Shown one piece after another: positions 34,183-45,648 of a DNA stretch of 64,000 nucleotides. A model generated the notes under the pieces. The model was not told the DNA's origin. It did no database searches and was given only the letters and a program-made list of their open reading frames with translations. How positions within the stretch are numbered: position 1 is the first letter of the stretch; each line of letters opens with the position of its first letter. Origin of the DNA: Bromus sterilis (taxonomy: Eukaryota; Streptophyta; Magnoliopsida; Poales; Poaceae); contig OX465600.1 in assembly GCA_950022295.1 (NCBI GenBank), forward strand, positions 303,624,031 through 303,688,030, given 5' to 3'. A program made the position numbers and the translations under genes.

Positions 34183-35731
34183 GACACGCGCGCAGCGGGG
34201 TATTTTCCGGATGAACAGGCGTTACTACAACGCGAACATTGCCGATGATACTGGACATGCTCCACTGCCGACATCTGTACGGGCTGCTCTCCGTGAACCC
34301 CACTGGTCTGCCGCTATGCAAGACGAATTTGATGCTCTCATTGCCAAATGCCACTTGGACTCTCGTTCCGCGTCCACTAGGAGCAAATGTGGTCATTGGC
34401 AAATGGGTTTTTCGCCACAAACTACATCTGCTCTCTTGACAGATACAAAGCTCGTTGGGTCGTTTGTGGTTTCATAACGCCCTGGAGTGACTTTGGCGAG
34501 ACGTTCAGTCCGGTTGTCAAACCGGCTACCGTTCGTACCGTCCTACATATCGCTGACTCTCGTGACTGGCCAGTTCATCAGCTCGATATCTCCAACTCCT
34601 TTCTCAATGGCGTCCTCTCCAAGAAAGTCTACTCACAGCAGCCTACTGGATTTGTTGATGGAGCTCACCCGGATCATGTTTGCTTGCTATCCAAGTCCTT
34701 ATATGGCCTCCGTCAGGCGCCACGAGCTTGGTACTCCCGCATTGGTGATTTTCTTCGTCGAGCCGGATTCGTCACCACCCATTCGGACACATCCTTATTC
34801 GTACTACATAAAGGCCGTGACACAGATTTTTTTGCTCCTGAACGTCGACGATATCCTTCTTACGGCGTCATCTTTGTTGTTCCTTCGAAGAATTATTGGT
34901 CGCCTTCTTTCCGAGTTCAAACTCAAGGACCTTGGCCCGCTGCATTTCTTCCTTGGAGTCAATATTCGTCGCACAAAGACTGAGTTCTTTCTATCCCAGG
35001 AACGTTATGCCAAGGAGATACTCGATCGCGCAACCATGTCCGAGTGTAAATCGGCCCCCACACCGATTGACACCAAACCGAAGGTCTCCTCCTCAGATGG
35101 CGTCGACTTCCATGACCCGACGTTCTATCGCAGCATCGCTGGAGCACTACAGTACCTCACCTTGACTCGACCCGACATTACCTATGCCGTCGGTCAGGTG
35201 TTCCTACACATGCATGCGCCCAAGGACACACACTGGGGACTTGTCAAGCGACTTCTTCGCTATATCAGAGGCATTTCCACGCATGGTCTGGTTCTTGGTG
35301 GCTCAGCTACACTCGACATCTCCGCCTACTCGGACGCCGATTGGGCCGGTTGCCCGGACACCCGCCGATCGAATTCGGGCTACTGTGTGTACCTTGGAGA
35401 CAACCTCATTTCTTGGTCGTCTAAAAGGCAGCCTACTGTATCTCGATCAAGCGCCGAGGCCAAATACCGTTCGGTGGCCAACACAGTGGCCGAGTGTTGT
35501 TGGCTACGGAAACTACTTGGCGAACTACACTGCTTCGTCGACAAGGCTACGGTGGTCTTCTGCGACAGCGTCTCCGCTGTGTATCTCTCCGCCAACCCCG
35601 TTCACCATCGACGAACCAAGCACATCGAGCTGGATATTCACTTCGTTCGCGAGAAGGTTGCTCTCGGGCATTTTCGTGTCGTCCATGTTCCCACTTCAGG
35701 ACAGCTTGCGGACATCATGACGAACGGCTAG
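34183..35731 (+). pseudogene. Copia reverse transcriptase and RNase H
   Basis: RT_RVT2 motifs in order: WSAAMQDEFDAL, ETFSPVVKPATVRTVL, VHQLDISNSFLNG, SLYGLRQAPRAWY, then the active site and LKDLGPLHFFLG. The RNase H part follows: YSDADWAGCPDTRRS, SAEAKYRSVANTVAE and FCDSVSAVYLS. The catalytic box at 34841-34852 reads N-V-D-D rather than Y-V-D-D. Frameshifts near 34375, 34475 and 34825 split it over three frames. The final stop is at 35729. This and the Asn change make an active enzyme unlikely. Confidence 0.9.
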
Positions 35732-35782
35732 CTTTGAAGGTTTTCGATCCAGCCTTGGTATCGTTAACGACGACGCTCCGGC

Positions 35783-35792
35783 TGCGGGGGGG
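35783..35792 (+). promoter_or_regulatory. Polypurine tract of the short-LTR Copia
   Basis: GCGGGGGGG ends directly at the 3' LTR start (TGTTAG at 35793). It is the plus-strand priming site by position and composition. Confidence 0.75.
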
Positions 35793-35974
35793 TGTTAGAG
35801 TAGTTATTATCGCATGTACTCTTTTCCTAGTATCCAGTCTACCCACGGTTCAATCCGTTGTATATTTTGTAGTTTGTTTAAATCGTGGATTAGATCTTGT
35901 GATTAGTTAGGGACGTACGTGTATATATACACAACCCATGGATAAATACAAGCGTGCAATTCTCCAAACCTACA
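35793..35974 (+). repeat. 3' LTR of the short-LTR Copia element
   Basis: 182 bp, the same boundaries as the 5' LTR (TGTTAGAGTAG to AAACCTACA), followed by the AATAT duplication. Confidence 0.95.
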
Positions 35975-36430
35975 AATATGAACGCGAGACTATCTGAACC
36001 TGGTATCTGGAACGTGCAGTAGTGTGTTGAGATGGGGTAAAGTGTCGCATCGCTGTAGATAATAGATAATCCAGCCGGAATACACGTACAAACAGTGCCA
36101 ATGCCCACGAACGATGCGCGTGAGTTACGGATGGCTGCTGGTCCATGGCACAGGTTGTACCAGCGCGTTTGTACTGGGACAGATGTTAAGGAACTAGAAT
36201 GTTATTAAAATTGAATTTGTATTGCAATCGGGCTATTAATTTGAATTTAAAATGCTAGTATTATGATTCAAAAAAATATAATTATAATATTTTTTTCAAA
36301 AGTACGTAAATTGCGTATCATAGCTTTATAAAATAAAAGAATGTAGTATAAGAAATCTACCAAGGAGCGTAGTACAACACCACGTCCTGCAAATTTAAGG
36401 ACAACTCACACACAACAACACGACTACGAC
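35975..36430. other. Former upstream flank of the LEA gene, displaced by the Copia
   Basis: By the AATAT duplication this sequence was once contiguous with 24265, i.e. it began ~490 bp before the LEA ATG. It contains ACGT cores (TACACGTACA near 36083) and a CGCGTGAG that could be ABA-response elements. The rest is AT-rich and featureless. Confidence 0.45.
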
Positions 36431-36830
36431 ACAAATGAGTCTACCCAAAACCGAAAACTTCGCCGCGTCTCGTCCGACACTGATTACCTCCGAAGAACAG
36501 CAACTCGAGCTTCTTTGGAATCATCAATGACGACCGTACATAGCGCCGGAAGAGAACGGTCAGGGGCACAACGAACACCGGAGGAGCGCCACAAACGAAA
36601 CCAAGTCTCCCGCTCGATGCTTCCCAACCGAGAGACGACGTCGCACACGCCGCCATCGAGCCAATCGTGAGAATCAAGGCTTTCGCCCGGAGACAACCGC
36701 CAACACCAAGCACGAGGGAGAAGGCGACAGACTCGACAATGCCTCTAAGGAGGGGAACGACACCCACGGGTATCATCAACACCGGCTCGGTCAGAACCGA
36801 ACAGGATCTTCATCCGTAATGTTGCACATC
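36431..36830 (-). mobile_element. LINE-like 3' remnant (minus strand)
   Basis: Read on the minus strand it has GTGGGTGTCGTTCCCCTCCTT, a GGCATTGTCGAGTCTG block, CGGGCGAAAGCCTTGATTC and repeated GGCGACG-type motifs. A similar style of sequence is on the plus strand at 39000-39600. I take both as non-LTR retroposon tails common in Triticeae; no RT or endonuclease domain is present. Low certainty. Confidence 0.35.
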
Positions 36831-37700
36831 TCCACTCCACCAAGGTACCGGACAACACCGTCCATGAAGCTTCGCACCGCCGTCACCGAAGCAAATCACC
36901 GTCGAGGTCGCATAGCCATGGCCAAAACCCCACTTCACTGCCGAGGGGACGCGACAGACACACCACCACCCACGCAGCCGAGGAGCAACAACATCCATCA
37001 AGCGGCGCGAAAGCTAGATCCGCCCGTCGGCCTTCACCAGCACCATGGGACTGCCACTAGATCGAATCTAGCCCGCACCTCCAACATCACCCCGGCGTCA
37101 TCTCCTTCGAGGCATCACCACAATCCCCTCAAATGGAGTCGACCCGACGCCCACTGCCCGCTAAGACTCCTTTCTAGCAGGGCCATCGCAGCGCCGCCGT
37201 CCCCATGGCTGAATTCGCGCGCCACCATCGTCGGAGTTGGCGCTCCACCCACAGCCACTAGGTTGACGCGCTCCTCACCTGGTACCGCCACCTGACCTTG
37301 CCGCGCGCCCTGCCGTCCACAGCCAAGGACCGCCGTGACGCCATCTTGAGCACATCAGATCGGATCTCGAGCAACATGCTTCCCGGAAGCCGCCCTGCCG
37401 CCCGCGGGCGCCACACCTCCTACTGGCCGCCTGCGCCAGCCGTCGCGCCGCCCGCGCTTTTCTCGTGCGTCGCCGTGCCACCCATAGACGACCTCCCCCG
37501 TGCGAAGGAGATGCGTCGAGGCGCTCCACCCCGCCCGCTGCCTTTGAAGGCCGGGCGCCGCCACCACCGCCACGGCGGCGGCGACGGCCAGGGGATGTCG
37601 TTGAGGGGAGGGGGGCTTGGGACAGCTAGGGTTCGCCTCCGGAGTCGCCTGCGCGAGCGGCCCGGGAGGGAGGGGGAAAAGACGAAGAAGATGTCTACTA
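36831..37700. other. GC-rich region, unresolved
   Basis: Composition-driven open frames occur on both strands (Pro/Ala/Arg-rich). Near 37620 a CTAGGGTTCGCCTCCGG segment resembles the leader of a plant gene or LINE read on the minus strand. It may be the 5' continuation of the LINE-like remnant to its left. No domain was recognised. Confidence 0.3.
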
Positions 37701-38920
37701 ATTGTAACACTAAAGTGCTACTATTACGATTAATGTTTTTTGTCGTTTAAACATATGTATTTATATGTATTTTAATGCTAAATACATTTATTTTAAAATT
37801 TTAACATAAAATATTTTCGACCCATATTACTTATAGTTCAAGCGAATGTATCTAGATGTATTTTAGTGCTAAATATAACCATTTAAGAAAGTGTAGCTGG
37901 TGACCCCTCACGTCCATGACCCCCTCGCTCGTGTCAGCGATCGCCACCCATGTGCCCTCCTTCCTTTTCATCACCGCCCATCCTCGTTAGGGCGTCCCTA
38001 GCCGTCTAGCCTTCCTCGCTATGGATCGACACCCCAACAACCTCCTCCCCTTCATCATCGGCCGTCCTCGTTAGGGCGACCTCGACCGTCCTATCCATCA
38101 TTGTTGCACTCACCATCGGTCGTCGTAGCCTTCCTCGCCAACGGTAGATCTCGCACTTGTCAGCGGAGATCCCCCATCCTCGCCAGCGGCCATCCTTGCC
38201 ACCATTCGTCATTCGTGGGTTATGGCAAGCACGTCGACCCCAACCCCCGGAACCCCTCACAGACCGACTTTTCGCGTCATCAACCTCGTCGTCGTTTTGT
38301 CATCTATAGAACATTGAACCGATGAAAAAAGCTTCAATTCACAACGTGTCGTGAATCGCTGAGGCATCGACGCAACAACGCTGACCGGCGGGTCAATTTG
38401 GCACGTGGGTGTGCTGGGTTGTCGTGTTAGTTCACCATATGCCACGTGCCACTGCCGATCGAGCCTGCCTGCCAGGTATGGCGACACGACGCGTATGGGC
38501 CAAGCGCGTACAGGGGCACGTCGTGTATTTTTCAAATGATAAAAGCATAATATTTCAAACTAAAAAAGCATAATGAAGATATTGACGTACTAACTACTAC
38601 TCCATCCTATGTTGATGCAAAAAGAAAAATTACATCCGGTGTGTCAACTTCCCGTGTTCAACACACCACACCTGAGCGGTAGGTGATTGGGCGGTACAGG
38701 ATCACACATGTTCCCTGCGTAGACGCGCTGTCCTGGTACGCTCCGTCCGCGTCAGGGGCTGGTTAATGCGTCACGTCAGTGGAGAAATACGATTGATATA
38801 CGCGAATGAGGTATAGTGCCAGCTCGGATCTCGAAACGTAAAGGAGGGACGAAATTTCGGGACCAGCTGGGCTCGTGATCAGATGTGCATTTTCGCCTCA
38901 TTCCACCAAAATTTAACTCC
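37701..38920. other. Intergenic, no supported gene
   Basis: 37740-37880 is AT-rich with a short inverted echo (ATGTATTTATATGTATTTTA and ATGTATCTAGATGTATTTTA). 37900-38300 has repeated CCTCGTTAGGGCG and CGTCCT blocks (near 37983 and 38068). The remainder is featureless. Confidence 0.35.
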
Positions 38921-38989
38921 GAGACTTCACATTGTCAGGGCCGGGCCAGCTTGAGGGTCTCCCTTAGAGATGGCCTATCGCCCCTCTTT

Positions 38990-39605
38990 CCATAAGGGTC
39001 GAGAGTGTAGTGACATGACCGATAGACGCTATCTGACGCATGAATGCCGGGACGGCGACTTCGAATGATGGCTCACATAGTTGCTTTTCGGCAAGCGTTA
39101 TTGTGGTGATGGTGACTCTTCTTCGGGTTGTGGGGCAACGGGTGATGGAGCGGTGGGTAGCCCGGACATGCCTTTTTGGGCGTTGTCTTGGTTCGGATCT
39201 GGGAAGTGACCTTCGCGTAATCCTCTATCGGCATTGGTGGCAAGGGCGAGTTGCCGAGCGAAAGCTTAATGCCTTGGCGTCGGCGGCGACGACACCCGTG
39301 GGTGTCGCGATCTTTTTGAAGACGTTGTCGCGAATCTGCTCTCCGTGTCGAGACTCCGGGTGAAGACCTTTTTCCGATTGGACTCGGCAGCGACGACACT
39401 TTGTGTCGTAGTCCCTTCTAAAGGCGTTGTCGTGGAGCTTAGGTGTGTTAGGGTGTTGCGTGGGTGGTTAGTTCTTTCGTTGTTAGGATTAGTTTTTTAA
39501 AGGGTTATCCTATTATCTTGTATTGATCCACCGTATACCTTGTTCTGGTCTTTTATTTATAAAAAGGGGCGAAAGCCTGTTTTTGAAAAATAAACTTGGT
39601 TCAAA
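38990..39605 (+). mobile_element. LINE-like 3' end (plus strand)
   Basis: Contains GACACCCGTGGGTGTCGCG, a GTTGTCGTGGAGCTTAGGTG block, and the end TTGTTCTGGTCTTTTATTTATAAAAAGGGGCGAAAGCC, a recurring tail of Triticeae LINEs. Truncated at the 5' side; no target duplication was determined. Confidence 0.5.
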
Positions 39606-40030
39606 CTTTTAGTTTGTGTACACTGTTGAGTTGAAAAGAACTAAGACATAGGACGCGAATACAGAGCGAACCGTCGCTCCCGGTTCCATCTCGCACGAAC
39701 GACACAGTCGCGCTGGACGGATATTGCACGATCAAATTCGTTCGCTCCAGAAAAAGACCCAGCGCGATCCAGTCTTCGCTTCCAGCGGTAAGGTCCACTG
39801 GTCCAGCACCCCCATTCCAACCCCCACCCCCACCCCAGCGGCCCATTAGGCATTTGTTGGTCTTTTACATCGTTATTATTTGTCTTAAATGATAAAGTAA
39901 AAAGAGAGCAGCAGTAAAAATTCAAAAGGTAAAACAGAAAAATATTTACCATAAAAAACATAGATTTTCCATGATATAAAACGTCAATTTGCACTATACA
40001 TATAAAAACACAAAATAAAAATGCCATTAT
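39606..40030. other. Spacer between LINE tail and CCATG repeat
   Basis: A GC-balanced first half (to 39845) with no recognised feature, then AT-rich sequence leading into the CCATG repeat. Open frames here are short and unsupported. Confidence 0.4.
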
Positions 40031-41079
40031 TCATGTCAATGTCAAACTCTATAATTGTAAAAAAAAAAGATGAACATAAAAAATCCATAGCAAAAATTAG
40101 CATGATTTTCTAAAAAAATGTCATCCATGATCTACAATTTCCATGACACGACCTACAGTTGCCATGCTAAAAAGGAAAGTAAATATCAAATGCCATGCCA
40201 GGATCTACAATTGTCATGCTAAAAAAATAAAGTAATCTATCAAATGCCATGCTAGGAGCCTAGGATCTACAATTTCCATGCTTATGGCAATTGCCATGCT
40301 GTTAAGAAAGAAAGAAAATGTCATGTTGCATGATCACCAATTGCCATGTCCATAAAAATACATTTGCCATCCTACGTAAACTGAAAATGCCATGTCAAAA
40401 CCATTTGCCATGCTATATAATTTCCATGTCCAATAATTCATGACCACCAATTGCCATGTCAATAAAAATACATTTTCCATGTGTAAACTAAAATTGTCAT
40501 GTCTAAAAAAACTATTTTCCATGCTACATAAAGTAGAATTTCCATGTACACACAAAGACATTTGCCATGCTATGTAAACTGAAAATGCCATGTCTAAAAA
40601 GTCATTTGCCATGCTACATAATTTCTATGTCCAATAGTCCATGATCACCAATTGCCATGTAAAAAAAAGCATTTGCCATGTTGCGTAAACTGAAATTGCC
40701 ATGTCTAAAAAAACCATTTGCCATGCTACATAAAGTAGAATTGCCTTGTCCATAAAAATATATTTGCCATGCTACGTAAACTGAAATGCCATGTTTAGGA
40801 AATCATTTGCCATGCTAAATAATTTCCATGTCCAATAGTCGATGATCATCAATTGCTATGTAAAAGAAAATCATTTGCCATGTTGCGTAAACTGAAATTG
40901 ACATGTTTAAAAAAACCATTTGCCATGCTACATAAAGTAGAATTTCCATGTAAAAAATATATTTTCCATGCTATAAGGAATAGGATTGCCATGTCAAAAA
41001 AAAATATTTGCCATCCTACATGACGTAGGATTGCCATGTAATTTTTTTTGCCATGCTACATACATTGAAAATGCCATGT
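40031..41079. repeat. Degenerate CCATG-rich repeat tract
   Basis: Over ~1 kb the words TTGCCATG, TTTCCATG and TGCCATGTC recur every 15-40 bp with A-rich spacers (e.g. CTACATAAAGTAGAATT, CGTAAACTGAAA, AATTTCCATGTCCAATAGTC). Larger blocks of ~120-220 bp are also repeated (40380-40500, 40560-40660, 40770-40850). Degenerate tandem or dispersed repeat; the minus-strand open frames are its by-product. Confidence 0.85.
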
Positions 41080-42213
41080 TGTGACGCTCCCAAAATCAGA
41101 CCGTGTACAGTAATCATACACGCAAGGTACACGATCGAGATCAAGGACTCACGGTGAGATATCACAACACAACTCTAAAAATAAAATAATACAAGTTGTT
41201 TAATACAAGCCAAGGGCCACGAGGGCTCGAATACAACAGCTCGAGAGCACAAAGTTAGCGGAAGCAATAGTATCTGGGTACAGACACAAGGATACAAGGT
41301 TGCCTGAAAAAGGCTAGCACAAAATCAACACTCGATCGAAAAGGCGACGCCTCCTGCCTGGGAACCTCCAAACTACTCCTATGTCAAAGGGGAACTCGAC
41401 GTCGTAGAAGGCATCGGGGATCTTCATGTTGCGGTGGTCGGCATCGGGGATCTCCTGCTCCTGGACTCCAAGGCTCCAACGTCGACTTCAGCGGCTGATC
41501 AGGCAAAACAATAAAAGGGGAAAATAAAGCAGGTGAGTATCTAGCATACCCGCGAGTCTTACGTCCGCTACTAAGCATTTATGTATTTGTATCAACGGAA
41601 AGGGGAGGCTGTATCTAGTGGACTGCAAGGTAGAAATCAGAACAAGGATAAAAAGCTAGGCCTATCGAAGACTAGCATCTTCCGACGAGTCTTGCAGCAT
41701 GAGGAGAGAATAGCCAACAGTTTATATAAAGCATAAAGTAACAATGAAGCAGAAGTTGCTGCAACATTGTATAATAATAAGTTGTAATGATTAATAATAA
41801 TAATGCCTCCGAGTTCCCTTCCTCGACTCCCTGCGAGGAAGAAGACCCGGAACCATACAGTTTAATAGTAGTAGTTTGTAGTGGTAAGATCCAGCTTCAG
41901 CATAAAGCGTCCTGTTACCGTGGACACGACTATTCGAATATATTAAACTCCCTGCAGGGGTGCACTACTGTTCAGCCTGCACGCTCGGATCTCCAGGGTG
42001 GCGGGCACCTTGTTAGGGAACACTCCACCAAAGCTATCCGACACGACGCAACCCATCCTAGGCTCAACAGAGAGGCCATCCGTCGGACTATATCCTATGC
42101 GCCAAGGGGTCTAGGACCCTCACCCTTGCACGCTCCTGCACGGTGCGAGGCTGGCCGGTGAAGCAAAAGCAAATCCAAATACACCGCTCGAGCGAACAAG
42201 ACACACCGCTTCC
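41080..42213. repeat. LTR-like fragment starting TGTGACGCTCCC, host of the Gypsy element
   Basis: It begins sharply after the CCATG tract with TGTGACGCTCCCAAAATC, and it resembles the start of a Gypsy-type LTR. It ends at CGCTTCC, where the gag element starts. CTTCC (42209-42213) versus CTTCA (52117-52121) is a one-mismatch target duplication, so the sequence probably continues at 52122. Non-coding. Confidence 0.55.
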
Positions 42214-42862
42214 TGATACGTCCAAAACGTATCTATAATTTCTGCTTTCTCCATGCATGTTTTGTGTGATATTGCTATCTCTAGATACACTTTCATACAC
42301 TTTTGATCATATTTGGACTAACCTATTAACTCAGTGCACCACAGTGCGAGTTCCTGTTTTCTGCTGTTTTTCTATTTCAGTTTTCCCCCATATAAAAAGT
42401 GCCAGAAAAATTCCGGGAAAAATATAGGAAAAATCAGCGTACAGGAAGCTTCGAGAAGAGCCCGAGTGGGGCAAGAGGGGAGCCAGGGGTGGCCCAGGCG
42501 GCCACCCGGCGCGGCCCCACCCCTGGCCGCGCCAGGGGGGCGCCTGGGGCCCCTGGTCCACCTCTGGATGCCACCCTTCGCCTATATATTCCCCGTGACG
42601 TGAAACCCTCGGGACGGGAACCCTTTTTCGCGATCTCTCCTCTGTTCCGCCGCCGCCACGCTTCCGAGATCGGGAGCACCAGAAGACCTCTTCCCGGCAC
42701 CCTGCCGGAGGGAGGGACGACCTCCGGGAGTCTCCTCTCCACCATGGATGCTCCCCGGATGTCTCGTGAGTAAATTTCCTTGGACCATGGGTCCGTGATC
42801 AGTAGCTATGTGATGTTCTCCTCCCCTCTTTGTTCTTCATGGTTTAGACCTCGTGAGCTGCC
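42214..42862 (+). repeat. 5' LTR of the gag element, first part
   Basis: Begins TGATACGTCC. It includes a TATATATT at 42583-42590 followed by a GC leader (CCCCGTGACG), the likely promoter. It is interrupted at CTGCC by the solo LTR. The 3' LTR lacks a ~45-bp stretch that contains this TATA box. Confidence 0.9.
42583..42590 (+). promoter_or_regulatory. Probable TATA box in the 5' LTR of the gag element
   Basis: TATATATT within CGCCTATATATTCCCCGTG. The corresponding interval is deleted in the 3' LTR around 50863-50866 (CACC|CTCGGG). A second AT-rich candidate (CATATAAAAAG, ~42391) exists in both LTRs. Confidence 0.45.
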
Positions 42863-44482
42863 TGATGGCTTCTCGCCCCTTCGTTGGTTTCCCCAAGTGT
42901 AAGGTTGAGATGTAGTGCAGCAGCAGTTTTCCCTCGGTGAAGATACCAAGGTTTGTCTCCAGCAGGACTCCAGAGATGATAAGTAGGTGTCAGCGGCGCA
43001 ACTGACGCGGACCTGCACACAGACACGGATAACTTTTTTCCCAACGAAGTTCAGAGAGGTTGTCAATCTCTCCGGTCTTGTTGTTTACAAAGGATAAAAC
43101 GCAAGGGATAATGATAGCAAATAAAAGTGGTAAAGTAAATGTAGAGTGGAAATAGTGATAAGGATATGGACCGGGATACGTGATGTTCGCTAGTGATGTC
43201 TCTCTCCAAAAAGACGATAAAATTGCTATGTGAGGTAAACAAATTAGAGAAAGGCAATTGACAGGATTATGAACGCACCGTAATGCTAACTATGCTACAA
43301 AAGAAAGGAAGAGGTTCAAAATCACGGGAAGTACGCCAAAGTAAGTAGACCGAAATCCATCTTCATCTACTACTAATCATCCACCTTGAGATATCTATCC
43401 ATAATATCTCGCTGGTATTAAGTTGCGAGCCCCACCCAAAGTGTAAACCCAAAGCAACAGACAACTGCATTAAAAAGAACTTTGCGTAAAGTAAACAATC
43501 CTTGCAACCGTGGTTACAAGCACCGTTGTTTTCCCCCTTGTGGCAATAGCACATCCCCTAGACTCATGTTTCTGTCACTCAAGCATGTCATCAGGGAGGC
43601 ATGAACCCACAATCTAGCACAACGCTCCCTCTTGGAGTCACTACCTACTACTTGGCCAAAGCAATAAACAGCAACGGAGAACATGCAAGAATTACTTAGG
43701 AACAAAAATATAAGAGATAAAAACCAAATATATTACTCTATCACAATCTGAACATAATCTCATAATCCATCAGATCCGATCAAACTCAACATAGCAATAG
43801 CAGAAATATTACGAAGGTGCCTCGATCATGTAGGGCAGCTCACGAGGTCTAAACAATGAAGATCAAAGAGGGGAGGAGAACATCACATAGCTACTGATCA
43901 CGGACCCATGGTCCAAGGAAAACTACTCATGAGACATCCGGGGAGCATCCATGGTGGAGAGGAGACTCCCGGAGGTCAATCCTCCCTCCGGCAGGGTGCC
44001 GGGAAGAGGTCTTCTGGTGCTCCCGATCTCGGAAGTGCGGCGGCGGCGGAACAGAGGCGAGTTCGCGGAATAGGGTTCTTGTTCTAGAGTTTTCCCGTGA
44101 CGGGGGATAAATAGGAGAAAGGGGGCAGCCAGATGTGGGCCAGGGCCCCCAGGCGCCCCCCTGGCGCGGCCAGGGGTGGGGCCGCGCCGGGTGGCCGCAT
44201 GGGCCTCCTCTGGCTCCCCTCTGGCCCCTCTCGGGCTCTTCTGGAAGCTTCCTGTACACTGATTTTTCCTGTATTTTTCCCGGAATTTTTCTGGCACTTT
44301 TTATATGGGGAAAACTGAAATAGAAAAACAGCAGAAAACAGGAACTGGCACTAGGGTGCACTGAGTTAATAGGTTAGTCCAAATATGATCAAAAGTGTAT
44401 GAAAGTGTATCTAGATCATAGCAATATAACACAAAACATGCATGGAGCAAGCAGAAATTATATATAGGTTTTGGACGTATCA
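42863..44482 (-). mobile_element. Solo LTR, same family, inverted inside the 5' LTR
   Basis: A 1620-bp LTR on the minus strand. Its ends are TGATGGCTTC (42863) and GGACGTATCA (44482), i.e. TGATACGTCC...CATCA when read in its own direction. It is flanked by CTGCC at 42858-42862 and 44483-44487. Skipping it restores a continuous match to the 3' LTR (GTGAGCTGCCCTACATG). No internal sequence remains. Confidence 0.95.
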
Positions 44483-44487
44483 CTGCC

Positions 44488-45483
44488 CTACATGATCGAG
44501 GCACTTTTGTAATCTTTCTGCTGTTGCTATGCTGAGTTTGATGGCATCTGATGGATTATGAGATTATGTTCAGATTGTGATTGAGTAATATATTTGGTTT
44601 TTATCTATTATATTTTTGTTCCTAAGTAATTATTGCATGTTCTCCGTTGCTATTTATTGCTTTGGCCAAGTGGTAGGTAGTGACCCCAAGAGGGAACGTT
44701 ATGCTCGATTGTGGGTTCATGCCCCCCGATGACACGCTTGAGTGACAGAAACATGAGTCTAGGGGATGTGCTGTTGCCACAAGAGGGAAAACAACGGTGC
44801 TTGTACCCGCGGTTGCAAGGATTGTTTACTTTACGCAAAGTCCTTTTAATGCAGTTGTCTGTTGCTTTGGGTTTACACTTTGGGTGGGGCTCGCAACTTA
44901 ATACCAGCGAGATGTTTTGGATAGATATCTCAAGGTGGATGATTAGTAGTAGATGAAGTTGGATTTCGGTCTACTTACTTTGGCGTACTGCCCGTGCTTT
45001 TGAGCCTCTTCCTTTCTTTTGTAGCATAGTTAGCATTGCGGTGCGTTCATAATCCTGTCAATTGCCCTTCTTTAATTTGTTTACCTCGCATAGCAGTTTT
45101 ATCGTCTTTTGGGGGAGAGACATCACTAGTGAACATCACGTATCCCGGTCCATATCCTCATTAATGTTTCCACGCTCATTTACTTTTCTGCTTTTACTTT
45201 CAGTTGCTATCATTATCCCTTGTGTTTTGATCCTTTGTGAACAACAAGACCGGAGAGATTGACAACCTCTCTGAACTTCGTTGGAAACAAAGTTATCTGT
45301 GTCTGTGTGCAGGTCCGCGTCAGTCGCGCCGCTGACACCTACTTATCATCTCTGGAGTCCTACTGGAGACTAACCTTGGTATCTTTACTGAGGGAAATTT
45401 GCTGTTGTGCTGCATCACGCCTTCCACTTGGGGCTCACCAACGAAGGGCGAGAAGACTACACCCGTCAACTCTCGCGCCAGCA
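44488..45483 (+). repeat. 5' LTR of the gag element, second part
   Basis: Continues the LTR from CTACATGATCGAGGC to CTCTCGCGCCAGCA. It matches 51120-52116 closely. The last bases read CAGCA against CATCA in the 3' LTR. Confidence 0.88.
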
Positions 45484-45493
45484 AGAAAATTTC

Positions 45494-45510
45494 TAGCGCC
45501 GTTGCCGGGG
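45494..45510 (+). promoter_or_regulatory. Primer-binding site of the gag element
   Basis: TAGCGCCGTTGCCGGGG, ~10 bases after the LTR. It is the common Triticeae Gypsy site TGGCGCCGTTGCCGGGG with one G-to-A change. Confidence 0.8.
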
Positions 45511-45648
45511 CCTCCGAGTGCTAAGATAGGGGAGTTGCACACTACCCTTTACCTTTGTTTTTTTAGTCTTGTTAGTTTACCTTTCAGTTTTTATCTTTGT
45601 GTCTTATATCAAAAATCACAAAAAAAATCTGCCACACTTGCTGCTACT

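Larger units (their letters stand above)
24266..35974 (+). mobile_element. Copia-type LTR retrotransposon with 182-bp LTRs, carrying two CACTA insertions
   Basis: Full-length structure: 5' LTR 24266-24447, PBS 24448, gag, protease, integrase, RT and RNase H in Copia order, purine tract at 35783, 3' LTR 35793-35974. The target duplication AATAT is at 24261-24265 and 35975-35979. Two CACTA elements account for 6.6 kb of its 11.7-kb span; without them and the duplicated triplets it is about 5.1 kb, a normal Copia size. Frameshifts and stops in gag, integrase and RT make it non-autonomous now. It separates the LEA promoter from its former upstream sequence. Confidence 0.95.

Noticed and set aside
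36819..37750. Protein genes in the GC-rich block
   Set aside because: Competing overlapping frames of similar length on both strands, no domain, and a neighbouring LINE-like tail.
45259..45648. Extending gag upstream into the LTR because the frame is open
   Set aside because: That stretch is LTR and PBS sequence, conserved as non-coding in the other LTR copies. The ATG at 45649 matches the usual gag start.
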